Below, piece by piece: positions 28,181 to 41,456 of a DNA stretch of 64,000 nucleotides; within the stretch, counting starts at the first letter, position 1; the number at the start of each line of letters is the position of its first letter. The stretch comes from Merluccius polli (lineage: Eukaryota > Chordata > Actinopteri > Gadiformes > Merlucciidae). The stretch covers positions 169,501 to 233,500 of the forward strand of contig JAOPHQ010000575.1 in assembly GCA_030340625.1 (NCBI GenBank). The letters are read 5' to 3'. The notes under the pieces were generated by a model, which saw only the letters and a program-made list of their open reading frames with translations, did no database searches and was not told the DNA's origin. The translations under genes were made by a program, and so were the position numbers.

Positions 28181-29708
28181 GCATTGAGACGCCAGGCTGT
28201 TTTCACACTAGGCAGTTTTGGGCCCTTTAGATACAATCTAACTACATTAGTGTCTAATTGATTGCTAACGGGCAAGGTGAGAGAAAAGAGCAAGGCAGCT
28301 CTAGTGAGCAGGTAACAGGATGTAGAAGGGTGGTCCAATCTATGACAAGAGGAAGTTCGAAAGTCCACCTACAAACTAGCTAACGTAGTAACAACAGAGA
28401 AGCAAAGATGCTATAAAAGTAGGTATAATATACTATAATCTAATTTCACAAACATATAGTGTTAATGTTTATTTCATGAACACTATATGTATGCACACAC
28501 ACACACACACACGCAAGCACGCACGCACGCACACACAATCACAAACACACACACAGTCCACATGTAACCCTCTACAAGTGATTGACAAAGAGATACATGC
28601 TGGAATATGGCTGACATTCCAATAAAATCCTGTTCCAGTGGGAGGCTTTAATGTTTGAATGCCTGGGGACAGTCTACAGAACTCAGCATGGCTGTAGATA
28701 AAGATTTGAACAACGTTACAACCTGTCTGTTGTGAAGGAAACATTACTGTGTGGCTGACATAGCAATAATACCCACCCATTGATTGGTTAATGATGTGGA
28801 CATTTGACCTATGACCTATACTGCCCTAAAGGGCAGCATATCACCATGCTCTATGCATGTCCCCACTTGAAAAAGACTTCAACAGAGAAAGATACACAAG
28901 CGAAGCAAAGCTATTTTACAATGGAGGTAGTGTTCTCAAGACAAAGGCTAGGCTACGATGGCATTGCTGGTATGTGTCAAGCGTTTGACTGGATTTATCT
29001 CCTGATATGGATGAAATATCATATTTTCAATAATCTGATATTTTAATATCAATACTGGAGAACTGGAAACATGGAAGGCATGTCTTTATTTTATCGTTTG
29101 TAGGCATTTCAACATAGACTTCTTTTAAAAAAAAATAAAAAATAAAAAAAGGCTCCTATTGCTGTTTCAACAATTACATAAAATAATATTGGTCAATCAT
29201 ATTGTGATATCAATATAAATTAATTATCTTCTGCAGTACTCTGCAACAAATTTGTCTTCAAAGAATGCAAGTGATAGAGATCAGACAGATTGAGTCATGG
29301 TAGAAATAGGAGTAGGGAACCAACTTGAATCTGTCTTTGATCCAACACTGAACTGCTGCCACCTGACAGAAAAGGCCCCAAATAGTGTTGACATATCCAG
29401 GAAGGTTTATTTAAATGACTTAACTTGTCAAAATAAAGCAATTTAAAAAAAAGGTCCAAGGCTTACACCTCTACTTCACACTGCTTTGAAGTATGCGTGT
29501 TTTTTTTTTGGTCAAAGCGTGTGTTAAACTTAAAGGATTAAGGCACAGGTCTTCATTATGTCTGATTACTAGAGGAGGAGGACATAAACACACTTTTTTC
29601 AGCTTTCTAAAACATATAATAGAATATATAAAACATAGAATAAAAGACTATCCCTGTTGTAAACATGGCCAAAATGGACAGTCTATCACCAGAGGCTAGC
29701 GTATGTAA

Positions 29709-29762
<54 letters not shown>

Positions 29763-30603
29763 TGCATGTGTGTGTGCATCTGAGAGACTAACCATACTCT
29801 TCTCTAAGGTGGTCAGGAATGTGGGGCTCAAAACCCTCCTTCTCTGGGACTTCCTCGAAGTCGTCCTCATCCTCATCATCCTCCTCACCTTCTGCAGCCA
29901 CCCTAGTCTGAAGAAACAAGAAATGCATAGCTGCAATAGCATTGACAACATCCCATACGATACACTTTATTTATCCCCAAGGGGAAAACAATCACACAAC
30001 CTCACAGAGACATGTGTGTTACATCACATTCCAAGAAGGCATAATCATTGCTCCGTACACAATATATAAAAGGTTAAAACGCTGCGACGGGACATTTGAT
30101 GTCAGCGTTGAAACCGTAGGAAAGTGTAACAAACAACAGGGCTACCAGAGCCTAAAAGAAAACAATTCACATATTGGCAATTTTAAAAAGTGGACGGCAC
30201 AAATTACTTCCTAAAACGTACTTTGGAACATCTAAGCATTATTAGACACCACTAAAAACAGTTGTCAATTGAATAAATATACTATGCAATGGATGGCGTG
30301 CTATGTTCACGTATAATCCAGCTTTTTTCTGGTTCTGACTGACTAACACTTCCTGTGTAAGTGTCAGGTGGCAGGAAGTAAAAGTAAGTAAAAAGACACC
30401 CGACAACAGAACTGAATGCTACATTTTAAAGAATGACATGCTTGAAAGCAGCACAGCTTGCTTGGCCCACAACACTGAGATGTGTGAAAAGAAATCCCCA
30501 AGGCAACTAACTAACTCATGTTGTGTTGGGCCAAGCTGTGTTCTCTTCTCTATTCCCATTTGTGCCATCCTTCTCACGGGCTTACACTACTGTGTGTGTA
30601 TGT

Positions 30604-30663
<60 letters not shown>

Positions 30664-30789
30664 CATGTGATGAGCTGCTATCAGAGCTAAGCACAATTTA
30701 TGGTTTTTAATTTTCCGGGAAGGTAGTTAACTATTGGCTGGGCTACAATGCAGAACAAACCACTCAGATATGCACAGGGGTCATAACGG

Positions 30790-30829
<40 letters not shown>

Positions 30830-33800
30830 ATGTACATCAGTAATTGCCTCGCCTTTATATGCAGAGGGCATGCAACCAAAATACATTTACAGACAGTCTA
30901 CCAACATCCTAGTGATTAGTATTATGAGAGGCTGTAAAACCTAATGCCACCACTAACTGTTCATTCCGGGCCTATTTGTCATTAGTGTAAAACACTTTTT
31001 ATGTATTTGTCTCTATGGGTGTGTGAGCCATGCGAGTGTAGAGGTGCGCGACAGGAGACCACTGTGGTGATGTTGATAAAGGATATTAGAGAGCTAAATA
31101 TGAGTGCATAAATGTAGATGATAATGTCTGCAGGAGCACACAGGGCAAAAAGGTGCACACATACATACACACACTGTGATGACCCTGATGTGTTCCCCGA
31201 GCCGCTGCGCTACGCTCTTAGTGAATTGCGCTAGCGCGAACAAGGTAGACACAGATAAATGAACACTAACAGGTGAGCTGAAAGTAGAGGTGTGGAAAGG
31301 TATGAGGAAGTGAACCCCTGCGTGACTCCACTGTTTTCTTTTCATGATCCAGGAAGGTCTCAGACCGACCGTCTTTATGGTATTTCCTTGATTCTGTGAC
31401 TTTAACAGTTACCATGGACTAATTTCGCCTATGTATGATTTGTTTGATTTGATTTGTTTAATTAAATATGCGCATTAAGTTGCTCGATGAAAGACCTTAT
31501 GGTTATGTAAATGCATAAGTATTGTGTATGGTTGACTAACCTAACCCATGTTAGATAAAATAAAGGAAAATTAATTCTCTGGTAGGCACGTCCTACCTGG
31601 CACCCCATGAAGTCTTAAAAAAAACGTTACAACACACACGCAACAGATCTAGAGTCCTTGACTGACTATTGTGTTGTGTTGATTTACATCCTGGTGTTGA
31701 TTAGCAACGTAGAAGATACTGACAGACTGACGTACAAAACAAGACAGTGAGTATTTTTACATGCACAGCTCGTTTGTATACTTTTTGTAAGATTCCCGTT
31801 GTGGCACTGCCTCCCATCAAGGTTTTCAATATGTTCACATCTCTCGTTAGATATACATTAAAGTCATCTCCTCGTCTGTCCAACAGTGTGTTGAGGACAT
31901 TGTAGTCTACCATCCGTAAACACCCAAAATACTATTGTTTATGGATTTGCGTGTATTTCCAGAAGGATGTGGCATGAAAATCGGACCTTTTAATTCACCC
32001 ACCCAAAACATGGTTACGGTGCTTACATGGCAAGTTTACACTGGATAAGGATTGGGTTACTTAGGTGAAATATTTGCGACTGTGTGCCTGTGTATGCGTA
32101 TGTTTGGGGCTCAGACAGTAAACAGTGGTCGAGAGCTTCTCTGTCCATCATCCTTATATGACATGGGGATGCTGTATAATTTGTGCAATATATACAGTAT
32201 CTAACTGAGCATTGGGCAAAGATCCTGACTTCTAATCTCCTGACTGATAACATGCAATATTGCTGAAAATAACATACCCAAAGTGAATAGAGTATATCTC
32301 CACAACTACAAGGGCTATACATGTAATCTTGGTACCAAAAGAAAGATAACACCTGTGAGATTGTTGTGCAGGTGAAATAATAAGGGGATGCTACTGGGTC
32401 AGAGTGAATAAAGCTAGAACACAGCATCAATGGAAGATTTAATTTCCGCCTGTTTTGGAGTGAATAACACCTAGGGCATTATCAGTTGGTAGTGCCTATA
32501 GCATTATAGGGCCATAGCACGACATCTGATGAGGGCCTGGGTCAGGATTTGATGGCAATAAAGTGAAGTACAGCACAGATAGAGAGGTTTTAGTAAAGAT
32601 ATGTTTAGGCAGAGTTTCCAAATAAAAACAATAAATCCAATGCAAACCCATGCGAAAATGACTGTGTACAAACGTGATGAGACACAAACAGGTGAATATC
32701 TCAAAACCCATTGTTCAATTTTAACATTTGACCCCTCTCTATTGAAAGGTCAGGGTGAATAGAATTGAATGACACCAGATGGCGATGAAGACTGTGTTCT
32801 GATTGAAGGCAGTTGACCTATTTCCTGTGAAACCCTCTCTTACCTACTATACATGATTGTAAACATAATTGTGAGGTTTCAAAAGGGTTATGGTGGTTTT
32901 ATGCGATCAAACAACTTTGATGACACAAACAACAAAGCTAAGATATAATTTGTAGTTGTAACTGCAGAAAGTGAAGTTTGTTATTGATGGTTTTTGGCGA
33001 GTTTTGGTCAGAGGTGGTTTAGATTTTTGGAATAAGCAGAGTTAGTATCACTAGAGAGATATGTAGGATGAACATAGTGTCACATGATGTGAAAAAGATC
33101 GCTATTGCTGTGCAAGTGCACGTATACAGTTATGAAATACATAACTCTTGTTGTTACATTCTTATTATTTTGTTTGGGGTTGGAATTGTGTTTCATTTAG
33201 CTATCAATGGTTATGATAGACTAAAAGTTGAGAATTTAATCGTTCTAGGGGTGTGTCACATGATTGCTTTCTCATATGGCAAAATGCCTTACGACGTATT
33301 TGCTTTTGGGAGTGGGGGTTTCCTACATACGGGTCATCTCGGGATGAACTCTTGACTTTAAGACTTTGATAAACTTTTTCACTAGGGGACCCATTTATGG
33401 TTGTTCTTCACCAAAACCTGAGAATGTTTCAATACTTTTACCACCACCGTTTACCACCGTTAATGATGCACTAATTCTTTTGTTAGCACTTTTCAGCTTC
33501 TGTTCTTGATACAAAATAATGCAAGTGAATGAGGAAGTGGCACTAATTCTTTGGCCCCTAAAGTAGAAATAAAATTGCCAGGTGACAGATGTTTCATTGT
33601 GAAAACAAACTCTGTGGACATGATCTGAAATGTGATTGAGTCACTCTCCCTTAAGAATTACTTTGTACAGTCTAAATTATTGTTACAAGGATATTTTCAG
33701 GTAAAGGTCCTACCTAGTGCAGCTTTAAACCTACAGTCAATATCAGCTAAATACATTTGATACTTAAGTACTGTTATGATCAGATACTTAAAGACTTTTA

Positions 33801-36800
33801 CTCAAGTGGTACTGTAATGGGTTACTTGTAATGAGTCATTTTCCTAGTAAGGTATCTCTTTTACTCAAGTATGGTTTTTAGGTACTCTATACACCACTGG
33901 TGTGTAAAAATGTATTTTTCCAGTTGTCTACTAAGCCAGGCCAGTTGGTTCTGATCAATGACCTCGAGCTAAGAACTGATCGCCCTGCACAGTGAAAAAC
34001 CTGCCCTAACATCATCCCTTTTCTTCCTGTGCCTTTCTATGTCTTTAATTCACCTTAATTCAGCCTCGATAACATCAAGCTGCTGTCTGGCCTGCATGGC
34101 ATAGCTGTACGTCTTGTGGTTCTTGGGCCAGAATTAGCTTTCCCATGAAAACATTCTGCTGACGGGCCAAAACCTGGCTAAAATATGGATCCTGTTCTGG
34201 TTGCATATGGGGAAGGGGAGATGTTGCTTTACATTATAACAAAGGTTTGGTTCATACTTTTGGTAGTTGGGACACAGAAGAAGCATTTGGTTTTAAACAA
34301 AGCAATACAACATTTCCTTGGGGTTGATGAAAACTGCATGCTGTGCAGTGTAATAAACAAATTAGATGTTTTAGTTTATTATTGACATGTTTTAAGCAGG
34401 TGGCATGTAATGAATGTGCTAGAACATTCAACAAGAGTGACCTGGCCAGGAATTGAGCAGATAAGCAATCTCAGGAAAACCTGTACTTTTACCAAAAATG
34501 CATTCACAACTACCCAGGGGATATTTTAGGGGAGTATATGTCATATTTTCTTTTTACCTGAGAGTATGTTTTACAAATGTCCTTTTCCAGGACATGTATT
34601 CAAAACAGAAATAAACAAGCCATTTTCAATAGTACAACTGTAAAAGCTTTCTTGATGTACTTGTCTATTCTTTGCTGACAGTTGATATAAGGCAGAATCT
34701 AATGCTTCCTTACAAAAATATGACATACTATATGTAAAAATGTAACCGGCGTGTTAAAATCTGCTGATAAAAGCAGGAATGGCTAAGGGTAACTAAAGGA
34801 ACAAAGCTCAGGTAATGTCCAGTCAACATTAAAAGGTAACAAATGTTATGACAATCACAACATTTTGGGACACTGCCTGGGATTTAGAAGCCAACAAACC
34901 ACCCAGCTCTACCACCTCGACACTCAGTGTTCACACCTCTATTCCTCTCCCCGTTGTCTCCTTTCAAGTTAAAAGGACTCTTGAGAAAAAGAAGAAATGA
35001 TCCAGAAATATCTAAGGGTGCCAAATCAAGACAACAATTTTCCTGACTTAATTTGTCTCTCAGCAAGTTTGATGGTTGTGCATTTAAAAACCCATTCAAT
35101 CTTATAAACCAAAAATTAAATGTAGTCGTCTGTGATGAGCATGCAGTGCACCTGCTATTTATATGCTAATGTAGACTCTGCCCGCCAAGGTCTGGCAAAT
35201 TATTACCGTACACCCATAAGTCAGGTGTACGCCTGCAAAGGCATGGGGGAGGGTGGAGGTGTGAATTAACCGTCACACACTGAAGAAAGGAGAAAAAGGA
35301 GCAGGTGGGGGAAGAAGAATGACAATAAAAAGACGATGAAAGGAAAGAGGCAAGTAAGTACAAAAGACAAAAAAAATGCAAGGAGGTGAAAAAGCCTGAA
35401 GTCTTCTTCATTGTTTCTCCCGACAAGTTAATATAGCTCTCCCATTGGGCTCACACGCACAAACTAACTACATTATTTCAGTCTCCATTTAAAGCGATTC
35501 AATGCAGAAAAGCTATTTAGAATTTTCAGGGCACTAAATTGCCAACATAAGACAATTATTTCTACTTTCTGTGAGAAGCAACGACAGTTAGGACAGATCC
35601 GTCGGAAAGTTATAAATCAATCAGTCCGGCGTCAATATAAATATATAACATAATAAACATTCCAACATATCCATACATGACAATTTACTAATGAATTCTA
35701 ACAAATTATAGATTTTTGCATTGATTTTGAATACATTTTTGTACATTCATTTAAGTAATCATAGCATAACATATTGAAGTTTCCGGTGTAGTGTGGCCAA
35801 CATGACATCACCTCAACCGTGCGGGGATCAGTTAATATAAAACTATACATAACAGAAAAGCACTACTGCAAATTTCTACCACTTAGTGTTTTGTCCATTC
35901 TGTGTTTCCAGAAATTATCTAAATATCTAGAACTGAAGGAATTCACCTGGCTTTAAAACTGTCCAGAAATTCCAGCTTTACCATATAACAAATAACAATC
36001 TTTCCCTTGCAAAAAATATATTTTATATATATTTATAGATATTTAGCATATTTAGCAAGGGAATCAATTCACCAACATCTACTGTATTCCTTTATTCCTC
36101 ACCTCTCCTAATTTCTATACCTCCATCATTTGAGTCCCAGCACCTGCAATACTCCAGTAATCTGGAAACCAGTGGCTATGACATGTAAGGTGACATTTCT
36201 ATTCTACTAACACAGCCTGACAGGTCTATTAGCTGGCCCTAGGGGCACCTATTCCACAACACCTACCCAAACCCATTTGATAATAATGGGCTGTGTGTGT
36301 GTGTGTGTTTGTGTGTATTGAATGATACATTTTGGAAAACTGAATGATACATTTTGTATTCAGTACACTACAAGCCTATTGTGCGAAGACTGACTAAATG
36401 TGAGTCAATCTTAACCCTTTGTAGAAAAAGTTGAATCCGGTATTTTCTATCCAGCATGTATCGGCCATTAGAATATGGAAATCTTAGCTTTTAATCTGAG
36501 ATCACCACTCAATGGCTTGTTTGTTGGCAGTGTGTATTTTTTTATTTTACAGAGCTTGGCCAACAATATGAAACTTGATGTTTCAGCCACCAGAAACATA
36601 ATAGTAATAACAAAATAACAAAATAGACTTAAAGGGGAACTGTCATGCTTGTTTATTTTCTAATGCTTCATTTGTGTTTGTGTTTGGCCATTTACATTAT
36701 TGATCTCGGTTGCGTTCTCCATTGGTCCAAATAGGCCCAATAATGTAAATGGTCCAACTTTCCCATGATTTTTGTGTTTCAATTTTTTCCTACATCAGCC

Positions 36801-39800
36801 ACTGAAGTCACAAGCTACCATAGACTGTAAAGGCTACTGAGCTAGCACAATTACTGTAGGATACCCTTATACAGTCTAAGGTGGCACCTAATTTATATTT
36901 TGAGTGCAACAAATGTATGTAGCCCGCATGTGCAAAAGAGCAATAACAAAGATGTTACATGTAGCTCATTGTTGTGCAGAAGTAAACATGGAAGTCAGTG
37001 TTTACGGTTTCATTTGATGCAAGTGGAAGCCAGATGATAATGAGGACGAGGATAAAGAGAAAGAGAGACACAAAAAAAGAAGAGCAGAAAGTGTCGACCT
37101 CAGACACATCATATTTAAAATTTGATTGTGGAAGCAACTAATAAAAAGAGTTCAGTTGTCAGTGAAATCTGATCAACAGAACTATCATATACATGTATAA
37201 CACATGTAACGATATCATATACAGCGAAGCTAGTCAGCAAGAAGGATGAGCTACCGTGAGTGAATGAGCCATGGAAGAGACCATCAATGTACGGGGGGGG
37301 GCACAATGTTTTTAAAGGGATATATTTTATATTTGTGTCAAGTGAATCTTCATTTTGAGTACATAATCCTGGTAGAACATACCATATCTTGGATGGTATG
37401 AACCGTACCACTTAAAGCGGATAAATTCAAAATTAAGGTGGAAGTAGACAACTTTTCAACTTTTCCCACCCTAGCATTTCCAAGTGGTATTATTTTTGCG
37501 CCGCTGTCGCAAAGACAAACCGGATCGCTTTCCGTTTCCTCAGAGCCTAGCAACCACAAACAACGCAAGACGCGCATTTGTTTGGAAATCTCTGCAAAGA
37601 AACAATCAACACTTTGGAAATAAGTTAACTTATTTCATGTTAACTGAAGAGGTAAAGTTAAATTGTCATAATTTTAGATCTAAATTGAACAGGCAAAAGT
37701 AATGATGTAATGATGTGCATTGCATAGTAATACCATAGTTTGAGTATTGCTTGGCACAAACAAGTATCGGCAGCAGGGGTTGGCGTCGGGGTGGAGGGCA
37801 GAGTAGAAGAAAACATTAGGAGGAAAACCGTGAGTTTATTCATTCATTTAGTCTATAATGGAAGAAGTCTGTTTGTATTCATAGAGTGACTCCCTCATTC
37901 TCAGCACAGAATTGTGACGAATGTTGATCTAGAGTGACATAAAAGTCACATGAATTCCGATATGATCTGTATCTGATTTAGGACCACATATGAAAGTGGC
38001 CCAAATCATAATTGAAAAGATCAGATTCCATGTGATTTGTGCTGTTCACACTGTTATGAAAAAAACAGACCTGAGTCACATATGACTCAAAATTAGATTT
38101 TTTGTTTGTCTGAACGTAGCGAGGGAGCACTTATTGAAAGGCACTGAGTAGTATTTGAACTACTAATTTACCCTCACCAATTACTAACTTGAGGGTAAGG
38201 TACAAATAACTAGTTTGAGAAAAGCTTTTTTTTTTTATCCATTTTGACTTACTTAGTTTATTGAAAGTTTACACTTTAGAAGATAGCTAAAAAGTCAATA
38301 TCAATAGTCACTAACGATATAGTAAAAATAAGTTACTTTGGTTTAGATAAATAGATCTCTTTTTCACATACTGATGTGTGCCAGAATGTTGCATCATGCT
38401 AAAGATGCAAAACAACAAATTACCCCATTACTGACACGCTGGAAATGACTGTACTCAATAGCCAAGAGAGTTGCATTTTCTGCAAGCTTACCTTTCTCTC
38501 TCTTCTCCATCATTAAGTCTTTCTGAATCTACCTGTCTCTTACATACACTACTCTGTCATTCTCTTAACACTCCCCTCTTATTTCCCTCACCCACTCCTT
38601 GATCCACTCTCTCTCTCTCTCTCTCTCTTTATTCCAGGGACAACTACACTGAGAGGCTAAGAGACAATCCAATCCTGAGGCATGTCAGCAGGCCGATAGA
38701 GAGGCGGCCCAGTAATGGAAGGCCTTTAAGGCTAAAAAGGAAAAGCTAATTATGATAAAGGGGCTCTAAGTTATGTCGTTATCACAGTGCAGGGGCTTGC
38801 TGGTGCGGGAAGAGTGGGCCCTGACAGTGATAACCATGCAGAAGGAGATGCACAGTACTCTGTCAATGTCACACGCCTCTGGTTTACCTAAAGATGGATT
38901 TACACTGTACCACTTTTGGGGAGTGTTTTTTCTATCTTCAATTATTGAAAAAGAAATAATGCACCGTCAAAGGATTTAAACTGGTGTTGTATATACTATC
39001 ATGGTATTTTAGAAAGATGCTTATCCTACTGAACATTTTGAGTTTGGGTTAACTCATTGCTTGCATAATTTGTTAGCGTTTTAACTAAGATAGTTAGCGA
39101 ATACAGCAGCAGACTAGAGATGCTATACAAGATACAGACCTAGCCTGACCATTCACTGTCAAGCAATGGGTGCAATAATGTGGCGGATGGTTTGAGCATT
39201 TGTATGAAAGATTTCAGCTAACTTCTCTTGCCGCTTGTTGTCTCCCTCTGTCGATTTGACTGTTAATATATTATGCATCATGTCTGTTCTCTGCTATCTC
39301 CCCATTCCCAAATGTTTCCTCTATTAATATTTCCATATTTCCTGTCTAACTCCCCAATTCCATTGCAAGCCCAATGGGAGCTACATAAATGAGTAGACAC
39401 GTTTAAAGCAGATAGGGCAGTAGAGATATGAGATGTTAGCAAGAGACAGCCATAAAGTAGTGTAATTTATCAGTTGAAGCAAATATAAATGTATCCAAAG
39501 TCGATTTAAATAAGCTGGAAACTGGCATTAGGTTGGGATATCTAACGGTGATCAACCTGTTTGGTATGGGAGTTAAGTCTGACTCGCAGAACCTGATAAG
39601 GATTTTATCACAAACACGCACACAACTTATACATAACCCCAAAAACTCCCCCGAAATGACTGATGATTAAATAATTTTGTCAAATTGTTAAATAGGTGAA
39701 TAACGTGATTTTCCCTAAGGGAAAAATCAACAACTAAACTGAAAAATTACAAATTAAGTTTCAATGTAAATCAAAAAGGTAACATAAAAGCCTAAAGAAC

Positions 39801-41418
39801 AAATCCAATTAAATAATTCAATAGACTTTTTGAATGATTTTAATATATTCACATCAGCATGAAACTCATCGCAATTAAGTTAAGTTACACAGTCAACAAT
39901 GCACAGCAGTGTTATTTAGATTTGTATGAATAACCAAACACTGTTCTTTTTTTATACTAATGGATGGCAATGATAAAATGCACTCAAGTTGGAGGCCTGT
40001 TTCAACTGAAGCGGGTGAAACATAGGATTCTTCCACTGGGTATGACAAGTAGTAGATCATCTACATTTAGTAAATGCTTTTGGAAATAATAATAATAGAT
40101 GAATTCATCTACTATGGTCCTATAGCAGATCCCATATGCTGGATCTACTATAGGAGATACTTTAAAATAATAGTTTTATATCTTAAAATTAATTTGAACA
40201 GTCCCTCCCAATCCTAAACAGCTGCTACTTTCCTAAATAATGACCTTTAGTGACAAGACGATATATAAACTAGGGTTTATTATAATCATGTCATATGGAA
40301 TTTTATCCATATATCTAAAGGTGAATGGATCTATTTGGTATATGAAATGTATGTGATATGGTGCATTTCCTTCAACAACAAGCCAGTTAAAGAAAATAAT
40401 GTATATACATTATCAGCAGCTTTGGTGTCAATAGATAAATAGCATTCACAGTAAGCTTCCACGGTTTACCAGAAAGGAGGCCCTGGGTGGTCTGCTTAAA
40501 ACAGCTCATGTTCTCATAGCTCCCTCTTGTGGTAAGTAGAGTGCAGTACAGTCAAGTTTCTAAAGTTGTTATGCTCTTATTTGTCTGAGTATGTGCAACT
40601 CCATAAGTGTCTCATGTAGGTATGAAAAGCACATAAAAATGTGCACAAAGGTTGCCATGTGTGTCAACTGCTTGCAATGCCGGCAAAACAGTTGATTTAA
40701 ATAAACTGCTTCCTCCCATCTCATACTTCTATACAAGAGTTGGTATGAACAAATATACAGCCATGATTTGAATATTTGTTGCAACATTTTTACTGAATGC
40801 CAGTGCCAGCAAAATGTTCCCATCAAAAATCAGTGATCTTTGAATCTGTATTTTTTCTACAATATTTTCTACTACTGTGAACTAACATAACATATTAAAT
40901 GCACAGCAAACATACTTTCACCATCTGCTTTATGTATAACCGATAATTATTTTCTGTTATTTTGTTTATGTATTTTGGAATAATGACTCACCACTTTTCG
41001 TATCCTAGTCTTGTAGTCAATGTGGAGCAATTTTTCTTTCTTCAAGAGAAACGCTAACGTATTTTTCAGATCGAGTGCTCTCCTTAATAACTGCTGCTGC
41101 TCAGGGCCTATCTTGGTGAAGACCTGCATAGACAGATAGTAAAGTTAGAGAGACAGTTACATAGTTACAGACAGTACAGTTAGAGAGAGTTACATAGTTA
41201 CACAGACAGCACAGTTAGAGACAGTCACACAGACCGTACAGTTAGAAATACAGTTACATAATAACACGGACAGTATAGTTAGAGAGACAGTTACAACACA
41301 CTGGTGGTAACAGAACCTAGTGGAGCTCCAAGTTTTTGCTACAGGAGACGCTAACTTTGGTCATTCAAGAGGTGTAAGTAATAAAATGTGGGCTTTGCAT
41401 GCGCTCTCTCTCTCTCTC

Positions 41419-41456
<38 letters not shown>

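Larger units (their letters stand above)
30825..40991. other. Remainder of the 11-kb uvssa intron 7
   Basis: No coding exon with uvssa similarity is seen between exons 8 (29907) and 7 (40992). The stretch is AT-rich, with no convincing host-gene ORF. It contains the separately listed repeats at 33690-33905, 36640-36760 and 37950-38125, and a candidate regulatory island at 38640-38790. Confidence 0.6.

Noticed and set aside
33068..33355. 95-codon ORF in the large uvssa intron
   Set aside because: Resembles no family I recognise, has no splice context, and is of a length expected by chance in AT-rich intron.
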